This document shows, one piece after another, positions 47,377 through 57,706 of a DNA stretch of 64,000 nt. This stretch comes from Pontimonas sp. (GTDB lineage: Bacteria > Actinomycetota > Actinomycetes > Actinomycetales > Microbacteriaceae): assembly GCA_018402295.1 (NCBI GenBank), contig JAGYJI010000006.1, positions 62,001 through 126,000 on the forward strand, in the 5' to 3' direction. A program made the position numbers and the translations under genes. Within the stretch, counting starts at the first letter, position 1; each line of letters opens with the position of its first letter. A model generated the notes under the pieces. That model was given only the letters and a program-made list of their open reading frames with translations. It did no database searches and was not told the DNA's origin.

Positions 47377-47457
47377 CGTAAGAGTCTAGTGAGCACCAGG
47401 AATTCTGCACATGCGCCCGGGTGGCAGACTGGAGGATGACGACGTGAGGAGGCACCG

Positions 47458-48638
47458 ATGAGTGGGCACCGCTTTGATGACATCACCGTGGAGAGCTTGA
47501 TCGAGACCGGGAGCATGAAGTGGACCCGGATGCCTGGTCACTTAGCTGCGTTTGTCGCCGAGATGGACTTTGGCACTGCGCCCGCCGTCACACGCTCTCT
47601 TCAAGACTCGACCGACAAAGCTCTCTGGGGTTATCTGCCCCCGCCGTCACCAGGGACATGTCCGAGGCAACCTCCGAGTTTCTCGAGGCCCGCTACTCCT
47701 GGAAGGTTCCACCCACCAGGATTTATCCGACCGCCGATGTTCTGAGCGCCTATGACGTTGTCCTGGAGCGCTTTACAACTCCAGGCTCCGCCGTCATCTT
47801 GCCCACACCGGCGTACATGCCTTTTTGACCCTCACCCCGCTTCGAGGTCGAGAGATCATCCAGGTCCCGATGATCACAGGGGATGGCGGTCGTCTCGAGA
47901 TGGATCTCGAGGGAATAGCCCAGGCTTTCGACCAGGGTGCAGAGCTCATGATTCTCTGCAACCCCCACAACCCCCTGGGTCGGGTATACACCGAGGGGGA
48001 ACTTCTGGGCTTGGCAGAGGTGGTGGATGCCAAGGGTGGTGTGGTGTTCTCCGATGAGATTCACGCACCCATCACGTTTGATGACCACGCCCACATCCCC
48101 TACGCGTCGCTGAATGACACCACCGCAGCCCACACCCTGACCGCCACCTCGGCCTCCAAAGCGTGGAACATCCCAGGGCTCAAGTGCGCGCAGCTGATTG
48201 TGTCCGAATGATGACCACCAGGCAGCGATGAAAGACATCTCCTTCATCGTCTCCCACGGTGCGGCAACACCCGGTGTTGCCGCCAACACCGCCGCGTATC
48301 GCGACGGTGGGGAGTGGTTAGAGGATGTCCTTCGCTATATCGACGGCAACCGGACCCTCCTGAGTGAGCTTTTGGCCACGCACCTCCCCGAGGTGACCTA
48401 CCGGGAACCCGAGGGCACCTACATCGCCTGGCTCGATGCCAGAGGCCTGCCGGACATCACGGGGGATCGCTCCTGGGCGCAGTTCTTCTCCGACGAAGCC
48501 ACAGTGGGCCTCACCGATGGGGCGCTCTGTGGTGAGGCGGGGGTTGACCACCTTCGCCTGATGCTCTCCACCCCGCATCACATCCTCGAGAAGATTGTGA
48601 TCGCCATGGCGGAGGCCGTAAGAAAGCACGAGAGCTAA
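47458..48638 (+). CDS. MalY/PatB-type aminotransferase or C-S lyase (three frameshifts)
   Basis: A fold type I PLP enzyme like MalY/PatB cystathionine beta-lyases. Pieces lie in four ORFs. The start is RFDDITVESLIETGSMKWTR and FVAEMDFGTAPAV. Next come YSWKVPPTRIYPTADVLSAY and AVILPTPAYMPF, then NPHNPLGRVYTEGEL and the PLP lysine in TSASKAWNIPGLK. The C-terminal half is AATPGVAANTAAYRDG. Breaks are near 47635, 47825 and 48205. A strong GAGGAGG at 47446-47452 supports the start. Beta-elimination of cystathionine or cysteine is typical; the exact substrate is open. Confidence 0.85.
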
Positions 48639-48647
48639 CCTGTGGGC

Positions 48648-48924
48648 ATGGACATCACACACGAACCAGACGCTAACCGCTACGTCCTCTCCGAGGGTGG
48701 CGAGTTCCTCGGCGAGGTCGAATACCAAGTCCAGGGCACCACGCTGTTGCTGGTGCGCGCTGAGGTGCCAATCAGACAAACGCGGCCAAGGCTTGGGTAT
48801 CCCCCTCACCAAAGGAACCCTGGAGGCCATTCGGGCTGAGGGAACCTACACAGTCACCCCGATCTGCCCCTACATCGCGAAATACATGATGAAGAACTCG
48901 GAGTTTGACGACCTCAAGGCCTAG
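48648..48924 (+). CDS. Small YjdJ-type GNAT acetyltransferase (frameshifted)
   Basis: A short (about 91-residue) GNAT_C/YjdJ-like acetyltransferase. The first part (MDITHEPDANRYVLSEGGEF, then VEYQVQGTTLLLVRAEVP) and the second part (GQGLGIPLTKGTLEAI and the end CPYIAKYMMKNSEF) lie in different frames that meet near 48770-48780 (expected DKRGQGLG). The acetyl-CoA loop is complete after joining. It follows the MalY-type gene by nine bases, so the two are likely cotranscribed. Confidence 0.78.
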
Positions 48925-49707
48925 GGCTTGCGTCGAGGCAGACACGACGGGTCGTGGTGGGTGTCCCACCTGCTCGATGTCAACATCGACCCCATAGACG
49001 TCACTCACCCGGTCTGCCACGATGACCTCTTCGGGTGAGCCGGTGGCCGCCAGTCGGCCCTCCACCACCATGGCCACCCGATCGGCATATCCGGCAGCCA
49101 CGGACAGGTCGTGCACGACCACCACGACGCCTCTGCCCTGATCGGCAAGACCCCGGATGGTCCCCATCACGGACTCCTGGTGTTTCAAATCCAGTGCGGC
49201 GGTGGGCTCATCCAACAACACCAGCGGTGTCCTCTGAGCGAGCACGCGAGCGAGCGACACTCTCGCTCGCTCACCACCGGAAAGCTGGTTGAATCGCCTT
49301 TCACTCAGGTGCCCCACGTCCGCGAGGCGGAGGGCTTCCTCGATAGCCTCGTCGTCTTCCGAAATCTGGGGTGTTCTCGCCCACGGGGCTCGCCCCATTT
49401 CCACAATCTCCCAGACACTAAAGGGAAAGGAGACCTGGTTGGCCTGCATCAACACGGACCGAAGCCTTGATGCCTCATCGGGTCGATACTTCGTGACGTC
49501 TCTGCTCCCCAGCAGGGCTGTTCCGCTGGTGGCATGAACATCGCCTGCGAGCAGCGACAGGATGGAGGATTTTCCCGCGCCATTGGGGCCCACCAGAGCA
49601 AGCACCTCACCGGGGAACACATCCAGGGAGACGGTTTTCACGATGGCTCGACCATCCATGACCAGTCCGACGGACTCCAGGCGAGCCAGCGGTGTCACAT
49701 CACTCAT
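48772..49707 (-). CDS. hmuV: Heme/iron-type ABC transporter ATPase (HmuV-like)
   Basis: The ATPase of a FecCD-type importer. Walker A is ALVGPNGAGKSSIL, the signature is FNQLSGGERARVSLA and Walker B is LVLLDEPTAALD, with the H-loop in VVVVHDLSVAAG. The ATG at 49707 overlaps the hmuU stop (TGATG). As sequenced, the ORF runs to 48772 and overlaps the acetyltransferase gene by about 150 bases. A frame change near 48965 would instead end it as SCLPRRKP at 48921, the usual HmuV ending, so the last 50 codons are probably not real. Confidence 0.88.
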   Translation of the reverse strand: MSDVTPLARLESVGLVMDGRAIVKTVSLDVFPGEVLALVGPNGAGKSSILSLLAGDVHATSGTALLGSRDVTKYRPDEASRLRSVLMQANQVSFPFSVWEIVEMGRAPWARTPQISEDDEAIEEALRLADVGHLSERRFNQLSGGERARVSLARVLAQRTPLVLLDEPTAALDLKHQESVMGTIRGLADQGRGVVVVVHDLSVAAGYADRVAMVVEGRLAATGSPEEVIVADRVSDVYGVDVDIEQVGHPPRPVVSASTQALGLEVVKLRVLHHVFRDVGADRGDCVGSLSPNGLQGSFGEGDTQALAAFV

Positions 49708-50786
49708 CACGCCCACCCCCCGCTGCGTCGTCTCTGCTGGTAGAGCAGACCGAAGAAGAAAGGCCCACCCACCAGAGCGGTCAACATTCCAATGGGTAAA
49801 TCAGCCCCGGACACCAGGGTCCTCGTCATCAGGTCCGCAATGGCCAGCAATGCCCCACCGCCCACAGCGCTCGCCACCAGCAAACCGCGGTGGGCGGGAC
49901 CCAACGCCATCCGAATGATGTGGGGGACCACAAGACCCACGAAGGCAATGATTCCCGCAAACGCGACAGCCACACCGGTCAGCAGTGCCACCAGCACAAT
50001 CGAGATGATGCGGAGCTGTTCCACGTCGACGCCTAAGTGCCGAGCGTTTCTCTCGCCCAAGGACAACAGGTCCAACTTCGAGGCCAGCAACACGGCGAGG
50101 ATGGTGCCAAGAATCAGCACCGGCAACACAATGAGCACCTCAGACCACACCGACCCAGCCAGGGATCCCAACTGCCAAAACACAATCTGCTCACGGCTAG
50201 CGGTGTCGGCGAGGAACAGCACAAAGGCGAGGCCCGCTTGCGCGAAAGCGTTGATCGCAATACCGGTCAACAGCAGGGTGACCACTTCGGTTCGACCCCC
50301 AGCCCTGGCCACCGCATAAACCAGGAGCGTTGCACCCAGCCCACCGAGGAAAGCCAAGAGCGCAACCCCGCCACCCCCGGCGGCAATACCGAACACGATG
50401 GCCGTGGAGGCACCGAGTGCCGCGCCGGCAGAAACTCCCACCACGCCGGGTTCCGCGAGCGGGTTTCCAAAGACGGCCTGCATCAAAGCGCCGGCAACGG
50501 CAAGCGCCGCCCCCACCGCGAGCGCCATGACAATCCTGGGGAATCGCACGACCTCCAGGGTTGCCTCGACGACCGGGTCGAGGGGCGCCCAGGCTGTGGT
50601 GATGCCCATCCATTTCAGGAGTGCGCCGATGACCTCGGTGACACTAATCGAGAGCTGCCCCACGACCGCGGAGACCATCACTGCGGCAATCAGGATGGCG
50701 ACGAGAGCGCTCGAGAGAATGACAGTGCGCACGCGCACGCGTCGACGACTCGATTCAGGCTCGCTCACGGGACTCGGTGGAACCAT
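49707..50786 (-). CDS. hmuU: FecCD-family ABC permease (HmuU-like)
   Basis: A 359-residue permease for heme, siderophore or cobalamin-type import with nine to ten helices. Typical blocks include RFPRIVMALAVGAALAVAGALMQ, NPLAEPGVVGVSAGAALG, GIAINAFAQAGLA, LGVDVEQLRI and FAGIIAFVGLVVPHIIRM. The start overlaps the lipoate ligase-like gene by 22 bases, and the stop overlaps hmuV. No substrate-binding protein gene (HmuT) is adjacent, so the binding protein must come from elsewhere. The frame is intact. Confidence 0.88.
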   Translation of the reverse strand: MVPPSPVSEPESSRRRVRVRTVILSSALVAILIAAVMVSAVVGQLSISVTEVIGALLKWMGITTAWAPLDPVVEATLEVVRFPRIVMALAVGAALAVAGALMQAVFGNPLAEPGVVGVSAGAALGASTAIVFGIAAGGGGVALLAFLGGLGATLLVYAVARAGGRTEVVTLLLTGIAINAFAQAGLAFVLFLADTASREQIVFWQLGSLAGSVWSEVLIVLPVLILGTILAVLLASKLDLLSLGERNARHLGVDVEQLRIISIVLVALLTGVAVAFAGIIAFVGLVVPHIIRMALGPAHRGLLVASAVGGGALLAIADLMTRTLVSGADLPIGMLTALVGGPFFFGLLYQQRRRSGGWA

Positions 50787-51815
50787 TCAGGTGTTGCAAA
50801 CTTTTCTGTTGCCAGCTCGGTGGCTCGCGCCATTTCCTCCGGTGTGACGGCTCCCGGGGTGAGGCCGTAGGCGGTGGTGAACGAGGTCACCAGGTGGTCC
50901 ACGATCGCCTCGCGGGACAAACCGGTGTGAGATTTGAGCGGGTCCACCCGCTTGTTGGCGCTCTGGACCCCCTTGTCGCTGATTTTCTCGCGACCGATAC
51001 GCAAAACTTCCACCATCCGATCACCATCCATGTCATAGGCCATGGTGACGTGGTGCAAGACAGCGCCACTGCCGAGGCGCTTTTGCGCCGCCCCACCAAT
51101 TTTTCCGGTGGGGCTGGTGATGTCATTAAGTGGTTTGTAGGAGGCGTCGATACCTAAGCCCCGCAGGGACTGCACCACCCAGTCATCGAGGAAGGCGTAG
51201 GAGTCTTGGAAGCTCATCCCGGACACCAACTCGGCGGGGGCATAGAGGGAGTAGGTGATGGCGGTACCCAGCTCCATAAACATTGCACCCCCACCGCTCA
51301 CGCGGCGGACAACCTCGAGGCCATACTTTTCGGCATTCTCGAGATCAACCTCGTTGGTGACGGATTGGAAACTCCCGATCACGACTGCTGGCTTTGCCCA
51401 TTCCCAGAGGCGAAGCGTGGGACCACGTCTGCCGGCACCGACTTCTTCGGCAAGGACCTGATCCAGAGCCATCTGGGTGAGCGGCTCCAGGGGTTCTGGC
51501 GCAATGTATTCCCAGGAGTAGTCGAGGAAGCTCTGTCGCTCCGGTGAGTGCCCGCCTCACCACGATGCCCATGAGCCTCAGCGCTGAACCCCATGAGGAC
51601 CGCGTCGCCGGGAAGCGCGGCGGTTACGGCGTTCGCAATGTCCTCACTGGATGAGGTCGCGGGAAGTCCCACGATGGCTGAGTTGATGGCCTCGAGGGCC
51701 TCGTCTGGTTCGAGGAAAAATCTCCCGCAATCCGGCACACAGAAATACGGTTTGCGTCGACCTCGATATCCGCGACAACGAGCTTTCCGCCCGGAACTTT
51801 GTACTCTGCATGCAC
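50765..51815 (-). CDS. lplA: Lipoate-protein ligase family protein (three frameshifts)
   Basis: A lipoate/octanoate ligase-type protein with an N-terminal accessory part (HAEYKVPGGKLVVADIEVDA, FLEPDEALEAINSAIVGLPA) and a BirA/LplA catalytic domain. The latter has WAKPAVVIGSFQS, the RRxxGGG motif in VVRRVSGGGAMF and the catalytic lysine in GKIGGAAQKRLGSG. Breaks are at the A5 run 51716-51720 (adding one base restores GDFFLEPDEA), near 51560 (VVRRALTGAT) and near 51510 (YSWEYIAPEPLEPLTQ). It is not a pathway partner of iron import, yet it sits inside the iron operon. Confidence 0.8.
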
Positions 51816-51824
51816 CCCTTAACC

Positions 51825-52696
51825 CTACGGTGTGCTTGCTTCGAGCCTCCCGGCTATCCAGGTGACGAGGTCATCCATGACCTCGTCCTTATTGGTCTCG
51901 TTGAAAATCTCGTGCCTCGCACCGTCATAGACGACCAACTCGACATCACTCGAGCCCTTCTGCAGGTAAGCGTCGGAGAGTTTCTTGACGCTCTTCTCGC
52001 CACCGAGGGTGTCATCGGAGCCGATCATGATCAGAATCGGGATGTCGACGCCGAGCTCCTTCGGGTGTTCCCAACAAACGGGCGGCGTCCACGACACCGA
52101 AGAGTTTCAGGGTGTTCGCCACGAAAGTGAGGGGTCGTCTCTCCAGGCCTCGTGGACTGCCACATCTCGGGAGAGCCACTCGGCACCAATCGAACCCAGG
52201 TGCTTGTGTTTGGCGTTGAGTTCTCCGGAATACATGGACCCTGGCATCCGATAGGCGGTGCCGGTGAAGATGACTCCGTCATACTCGCTGGCCCCACCCT
52301 GGTTCAGGATGATTTGCCCGATGATGGAGCCCCAACTGTGTCCCAGAAAAACAGCGGGACTCCCGGTCGCTCCTGGCGAATAATGCCCGTGAAGGCACGC
52401 ACCGCAGCGACCGTGGCGGGCATACCGCCAGGACCCAGTTTTCCGAGCTTGCTGTGATCCCCTCCCACTGTTCAAGGCCTGTGGCGCCGTGGCCGCGGTG
52501 CTCATCCGCCCACACCTCGAAGCCCTCATGCACCAGCCTGGTGACCAGTCCGTCATAGCGCAGGGCGTGCTCCCCCAGACCGTGGGCGAGCTGGATAATG
52601 GCCTTCGGTGTCCCTTGAGGTGACCAGCGGTGATAGTGGATGGTGACTCCATAGGAGTCCACAAAGATGTCGTCTGTGCGCTTCGAGTGCGGCCAT
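51825..52696 (-). CDS. Alpha/beta hydrolase, monoacylglycerol lipase-like (about five frameshifts)
   Basis: A serine hydrolase of the lysophospholipase group. Recognisable pieces are VTIHYHRWSPQGTPKAIIQL, HGLGEHALRYDGLV and DEHRGHG; then the nucleophile elbow FLGHSWGSIIGQ; and IPILIMIGSDDTLGG and YDGARHEIFNE with the Asp and His. These sit in three frames. One break is the A5 run 52347-52351, where one base restores PLFFLGHSWG. Others are near 52690, 52450, 52150 and 52070. The ATG at 52696 is nine bases after the acyl-CoA dehydrogenase stop. The substrate is unknown. Confidence 0.75.
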
Positions 52697-52705
52697 GGCG
52701 CAAAC

Positions 52706-53830
52706 CTATTGCGTGGGCCCGAACAGGTCGAAGGCCACTGTCCTGTGCACCGCTTCGGTATCACTGGGGTGATACACACCCGCCAAAACATCTCGTTGTA
52801 GGCGGGACAGCTCGTGACCGGAGCGATAGGCGCTGCCGCCGACGATGCGAAGCGCTGTGTCCACGACACTGCGCGCACCCTCGACGCTCTGGTGCTTCAT
52901 TCCGGAGAGCAACCGGAACCAATGCTCGGGGACCTCACCGCCCTCATCCACCCAGGAGCAATAGGTCTCCAGTTGCGGGGTCAACGCGTCGAGGGTAATC
53001 GCCGAGGACGCCGCCTGCCGTCTGATGTCGGGGTCTTCTGCGAGGGAGACACCATCCTCCAGCGCGCTGACTTTGCCGGTGGCACCGGCAACGGTCAGCT
53101 CCAGCGCTCGATCGGCGATACCGGCATACACACTGGAGACCAACAACAAGAAGTTTTGGAATATGGCCACCGTGAACGGGTCCTGATTGGGGCCAGCCGG
53201 GAGACGCCTCGCAACCCGGGAGTCCTCCACCACCACCCCGTCCAACTGGGTGGTGTAACTCTGGGTTGCCCGCATCCCCAGGGTGTCCCAGTCGGGGGTA
53301 TTGGACCAGCCCTCCTGGTCGCGGGTGATGAAACCGTGAACAATCTCGTCGCCGAGTCGACCCAGCAGGCTCAACCTCGTCCAGACTGGCGAAAGTGAGA
53401 CAAAGATCTTCTGCCCGGTGTAGGAAAAACCACCCTCCACCTCGGTGACGGTGACCAGTGAATCAGAGAGCACCCTGTCATTCCCGCGCTCACTCACACC
53501 AAAGGCAAACAGTTCTCCCGCTTCGCCGTCATCGAGAACCCATTGCAACTCCTGGTGACCGGCTTTCACCATGTCTCTGGCCACACCCATCCAGGTGAGG
53601 TGCATTCCCACCCCGAGCGCGGTGGCGGGTGCGTGGGCTGCCAGTCTGCGCTGATCGGAGGACATCTGCGACAGCGATCGAGGCTTCAAATAGCCGATGT
53701 CGCGGAGAATCTCGAGATCCTCGTGGAAGAACTCGTTGCGCTGGTCATAGCCCGGAGCACGGTCTCGAATACCCGCAAGAATCTCGTCGGTCAAGACCGA
53801 CGAGGCCACTAACCCACCGCGAGCGTTCAC
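52706..53830 (-). CDS. Acyl-CoA dehydrogenase-like flavoprotein
   Basis: A 374-residue member of the acyl-CoA dehydrogenase superfamily with an N-terminal helical part (YDQRNEFFHEDLEILRDIGY), a beta domain (GQKIFVSLSPVWTRLSLLG; WDTLGMRATQSYTTQLDGVVV) and a C-terminal helical bundle (VGGSAYRSGHELSRLQRDVL). The ending AGVYHPSDTEAVHR resembles flavin-dependent monooxygenases of the same fold (DszC-like), and I do not see the usual catalytic glutamate. It could therefore be an oxygenase. It follows fbpC by four bases. The frame is intact. Confidence 0.8.
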   Translation of the reverse strand: MNARGGLVASSVLTDEILAGIRDRAPGYDQRNEFFHEDLEILRDIGYLKPRSLSQMSSDQRRLAAHAPATALGVGMHLTWMGVARDMVKAGHQELQWVLDDGEAGELFAFGVSERGNDRVLSDSLVTVTEVEGGFSYTGQKIFVSLSPVWTRLSLLGRLGDEIVHGFITRDQEGWSNTPDWDTLGMRATQSYTTQLDGVVVEDSRVARRLPAGPNQDPFTVAIFQNFLLLVSSVYAGIADRALELTVAGATGKVSALEDGVSLAEDPDIRRQAASSAITLDALTPQLETYCSWVDEGGEVPEHWFRLLSGMKHQSVEGARSVVDTALRIVGGSAYRSGHELSRLQRDVLAGVYHPSDTEAVHRTVAFDLFGPTQ

Positions 53831-53834
53831 GTTT

Positions 53835-54963
53835 CTAGGCTAACGCGCCTTCTGGTTCCTCCACTGGGAAAACCAGGGCGGGGTGACGCAAAGCCAGGTG
53901 GAAGTCTTGTCCCACGGAGGGCAAGAAGGGTGCGGCAATCCGAGCGCGAACGCGCTCGGGGTGTCCGGTCAGATCAAATTCCACCAGAGCGTCGTGGCCC
54001 GCATAGGACACGCCCTTCACCTGAGCAGCGATTCCCGAGGGCGAGGGGACGAGCCATTCGGGCCGCACCACCACGCGGACTGTGTCACCGTTCTTTGGCT
54101 CCGACCCTTGAGCCGTCGCCGCCACATCACCCAGAGCACAAATGACGTGTCCGGTGCAGCCCAAACGATTCTCTGAAGGACCGCAGAAGTCCTTGGCGCC
54201 ACACTGCTGACAGTTCAGGGCATCGTCTTTCCAGATTCCCTCCAGCTCGACAGTGTCGCCGACAAACGAGGCCACCCACGGTGTTGCCGGGGATTCATAC
54301 ACTTCCAGTCGGGGTGCCGACCTGGGCGATGCGCCCGTTGTCCATGACGACGACGAGGTCGGCCAAATCGAGTGCTTCTTCACGATCATGGGTCACCATG
54401 ATCGCGGTGGTTTCCTTCTCCCGGAGAATACGCGCTACATCGCGCCCCAGGGAATGACGCAGAACACTATCAAGGGCTCCAAAGGGTTCATCCAGCAGCA
54501 GCACATCCGGCGCTGGGGCGAGGGCTCGCGCCAGCGCCACGCGCTGGGCTTGACCACCGGAGAGCTGCCCCGGCGCACGGTCTGTGAACCCGGTCAGTCC
54601 GATCAGAGAAGCCAACTCCTCCACGCGCTCGGTGCGGCGACGTCCCCCTGGAAGCGAGAAACCGATGTTGTCTCCCACGCTCAGGTGAGGGAACAGGGAT
54701 GACTCTTGGGGAACCCAGCCAATTCCCCGCTGCTCAGGTGGTACACGGACCTTGGAGGAGGACAACTCTCGTGTTCCCACAGTGATGGTTCCAGAATCGA
54801 TCGGAACAAGACCGGCAAGCGCCATCAACAAACTGGTCTTGCCACACCCCGAGGGTCCGAGAATTGCGACCAAGGATCCCGAGGGAACCACGAGGGAGAC
54901 ATCCCGCAACGCTTGGCGTGAGCCGTAGGAGAGGCTGATGTTGTTGATCGTGAGCGTCGTCAC
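53835..54963 (-). CDS. fbpC: Iron(III) ABC transporter ATPase FbpC-like (frameshifted)
   Basis: The ATPase of a ferric iron (or thiamine-like) importer. Walker A is AILGPSGCGKTSLL, the signature is GQLSGGQAQRVALA and Walker B is LLLDEPFGALD, all in ORF 54295-54963. The regulatory C-terminal domain (PWVASFVGDTVELEG; VVVRPEWLVPSPSG) is in ORF 53835-54389. The frames cross near 54300 (RIAQVGTP then VYESPATP). The C-terminal part holds five cysteines (CQQCGAKDFC, then GCTGHVIC) that are unusual for the family. It overlaps fbpB by four bases. Confidence 0.85.
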
Positions 54964-56532
54964 ATCTCCTCCTTCGCTACGGATCGAACTCCCGAGAGAA
55001 TCATCGCAGGGATTGCTGCGACGACCACGAGAACGGCGGCGTAGGGGGCTGCTGCACCGAACTCACCGGCCGCTGTTCTCGACCACAGTTCAGTCGCGAG
55101 GGTGCTGGAGCCGAGCGGCCTCAGCAACAGAGTCGCCGGCAGCTCTTTCATCGTGGTGATGGCCACCAGCAGAGCCCCAATTCCAATCCCCGGCAGGGCA
55201 AGAGGAACGGTGACTCTCCGCCACGCCTGGAAGCGAGATGCGCCCAGGGTCCTCGCCACATTGACGAGGTCAACCGAGACCCCTTCAATGCTGGCGCGCG
55301 CGGTTCCGAGTGCTTTGGGCATAAACAGCACCGCATAGGCAAACACCAACACCACGACGGTTTGATAGAGCGCCGGGATGACGGAGAGGGAGAAAAAGAC
55401 CAAAGACAGTCCCACAACAATGCCTGGGAGGCCATTGGAGAGATAGCCAGCACCCTCCAGGGCGGGAATCCACTTGTTCGTGTAGCGGGCCGCCAGTGCC
55501 GCGAGGGGCAGTGCGAGCAGGAGTGCCACCACCGCCGCCGCCACTGACACACCAATCGTGGTGGTGGTGGCCTGGAGGAGACCTTCGGGGTTCAGAGCAC
55601 GCAGGGTCGTGGCTTCTGCCAACCGGCCGCCCAACCCAATCAGAGGAATCAGTACCCCCACCACGGGCGGCAGAGCAACGATGGTGATAAACAACACCCT
55701 CGCCCAGGCTGACAGGGGCTCCTTGGACGAATGCGTTGCCGTTGTGCGAGTCAGGGAGCCTCTTGCTCCGCGCTCGGCTGCCACCACGATCACAGCAATC
55801 ACGACCAGGAGCAGTGCCAGAACCGCGGCTTGGGAGCGGTCAAAGCTCGCTGCGTATGCCTGCTGGACCCCCCAGGTGAGGGTCTGGAATCGGAGCATGG
55901 CGACCAAACCAAAATCGCTCAGGGTGTAGAGGAACACCAGAAGCCCACCCGCAATGGCGGCGGGTCGAACCTGGGGCCAGGTCACTCGCCAAAACGCCTG
56001 TGCGGGACCGAGGCCCAGGGTTCTGGCGACAGCCTCACCATCTGCAGAGGTGCCCCGCAAGACAGCCGCAACGGGGAGGGTGACATAGGGAATGGTCACA
56101 GCACTGAGCAGCGCCCAACTGGGCCAGAAACCGTTCAGACCCGGCAGAATCACGAGCCACCCGTAAGAGGCCAGGTAGGAGGGGACCGCGAGGGGTAAGC
56201 GCTGAAATGAGCAACCAGGTTCGTGCCGCCCCGATGCGCAGACGCGTCACAATCGTCGCGATGAGTGTTCCCATCGCAATTGCGGTGGCGGATACGGCAA
56301 CGCTCAGCCCAATCGTGTTCACCACCAGTTCGCCCACCAGGGGTCGCCCAAAGATTGCCGCCAGTTCCGATAGAGGAACATCAGAAGCCCGCACCGCGAG
56401 ATAGACCAGGGGGATGGAGACCGTCCCGACAGCCAAGACCGCCAGAATCGTCAACCAGGCGGGTGGCCTGCTCACGCGAGACACCCCTGCGCTTGGCGCA
56501 GGGGTGTGCTCGGATGTTGTCGTTGTGGGCAC
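54960..56532 (-). CDS. fbpB: Iron(III) ABC transporter permease FbpB-like, two permease domains (frameshifted)
   Basis: A double-domain importer permease of about 523 residues and twelve helices. The EAA loops are visible in both halves: VARTLGLGPAQAFWRVTWPQV and VARTLGASRFQAWRRVTVPL. The first helices are in ORF 56035-56532 and the remainder in 54960-56153; the frames cross near 56190-56200, in the loop before SYGWLVILPGL. It starts 25 bases after fbpA and overlaps fbpC by four bases. Confidence 0.87.
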
Positions 56533-56557
56533 ACAGGCCTTTCGTATACCGACTGGG

Positions 56558-57646
56558 TTAGAGAATCAGCCCATACTTCCTCAGGAGATCCTGGGTCTCC
56601 TTCAGAGTAGCGAGGTCGGAGAGGTCAAAACCAGAAATCGCCAGGTCCTCTAGCGCCGGGAGACCCTCGGGTGTTCCTATTCCTGGCACCAAGGGGTATT
56701 CAAATGTCTGCTCCACAAAATACTCTTGCGCCTCATCAGAGACAAAGAACTTGATCAGTTCAAGGGCATCCAGATCAAAGCTCTGAGCCGCGAGCAACCC
56801 CACTCCGGTCACGTTCACAATCGAGGCAGGGTCACCTTTTTCGGTGAAGTGAAGCTGGGCCCGCAGGTTCTCGGCTCCTCGTTCAAAGGCCAGCCGGTCC
56901 CAGTAATAGTGGTTAATCAGACCCAACGGAATTGTTCCCTCATTCACCGCCTCGAGAATCGCTCCATTGCTCTCAAAGATCTGCGGATCGTTGATGTTGA
57001 GGCCCGAGACCCACTGGTCGGCAGCGCTTTCGCCCTTCAAAACCCGGTAGGCGGTGACGAAGGACTGGAAGCTTGCGTTACCCGGTGCCACCCCGACTTT
57101 GCCCGACCACGTGGGTCCCACAATTTCATCAGCCGTTGTAGGGAGCTCCTCCACACTCAGCGTCTCGCTGTCATAGACAACAACCCGAGCACGCCCGGTG
57201 ATACCCACCCAGGTGTCGTCATAGGAGGTGAACTCGGGAATCACTCGGTCGGTGATGTCCGAGGGCAGTTCGGCGAAGAGGCCCTCAAGGCTGAGCGCGC
57301 CCAGTGCGCCCGCGTCTTGGGAGAGGAACACAGACGCGGGACTGTCCGCACCTTCCTCCAGAAGCTGAGCTGCCAGCTCTGAACTGCCCGCGTAGCGAAT
57401 GTCCACGGTGATGCCTGTTTGCTCAGTGAACGCATCAATCAGGGGCTGCACCAACGTTTCATTGCGACCCGAATACAGGATGACGTAATCGTCAGCAACG
57501 GGTTCGATGGCCACCTCCTCGACAACACTCGTCCGTGGGGGCCTGCTCCTGGGCAACCTCAACTTCGGGGTCGCCGCACACGCCGCGAGGACAAAGGCGG
57601 AACCGAGGACAAGAGCAACACCACGTAGGCGCGCAGATGTAGGCAT
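56558..57646 (-). CDS. fbpA: Iron(III) ABC transporter substrate-binding lipoprotein FbpA-like
   Basis: A 362-residue periplasmic-binding-type lipoprotein. The signal peptide has the lipobox FVLAAC. The mature part begins DYVILYSGRNETLVQPLIDAF, typical of Fe(III)-binding FbpA/FutA proteins, with the tyrosine pair in LINHYYWDRLA that usually ligates iron. I start at the ATG at 57646; the track start is 13 codons earlier. The linker PKLRLPRSRPPRTS reads unlike the neighbouring acidic sequence, so a compensated frame slip there is possible. A DtxR/IdeR-type box lies about 60 bases upstream. Confidence 0.88.
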   Translation of the reverse strand: MPTSARLRGVALVLGSAFVLAACAATPKLRLPRSRPPRTSVVEEVAIEPVADDYVILYSGRNETLVQPLIDAFTEQTGITVDIRYAGSSELAAQLLEEGADSPASVFLSQDAGALGALSLEGLFAELPSDITDRVIPEFTSYDDTWVGITGRARVVVYDSETLSVEELPTTADEIVGPTWSGKVGVAPGNASFQSFVTAYRVLKGESAADQWVSGLNINDPQIFESNGAILEAVNEGTIPLGLINHYYWDRLAFERGAENLRAQLHFTEKGDPASIVNVTGVGLLAAQSFDLDALELIKFFVSDEAQEYFVEQTFEYPLVPGIGTPEGLPALEDLAISGFDLSDLATLKETQDLLRKYGLIL

Positions 57647-57706
57647 TTTTCTCCTTTGAGAGACGACGAGGCGATGGACAGTCACTGCCTCAGGTGAGCA
57701 ATAAAG

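Noticed and set aside
50037-50870. 277-residue plus-strand ORF
   Set aside because: It is antisense to hmuU; His/Gly/Arg-rich composition is typical of shadow frames.
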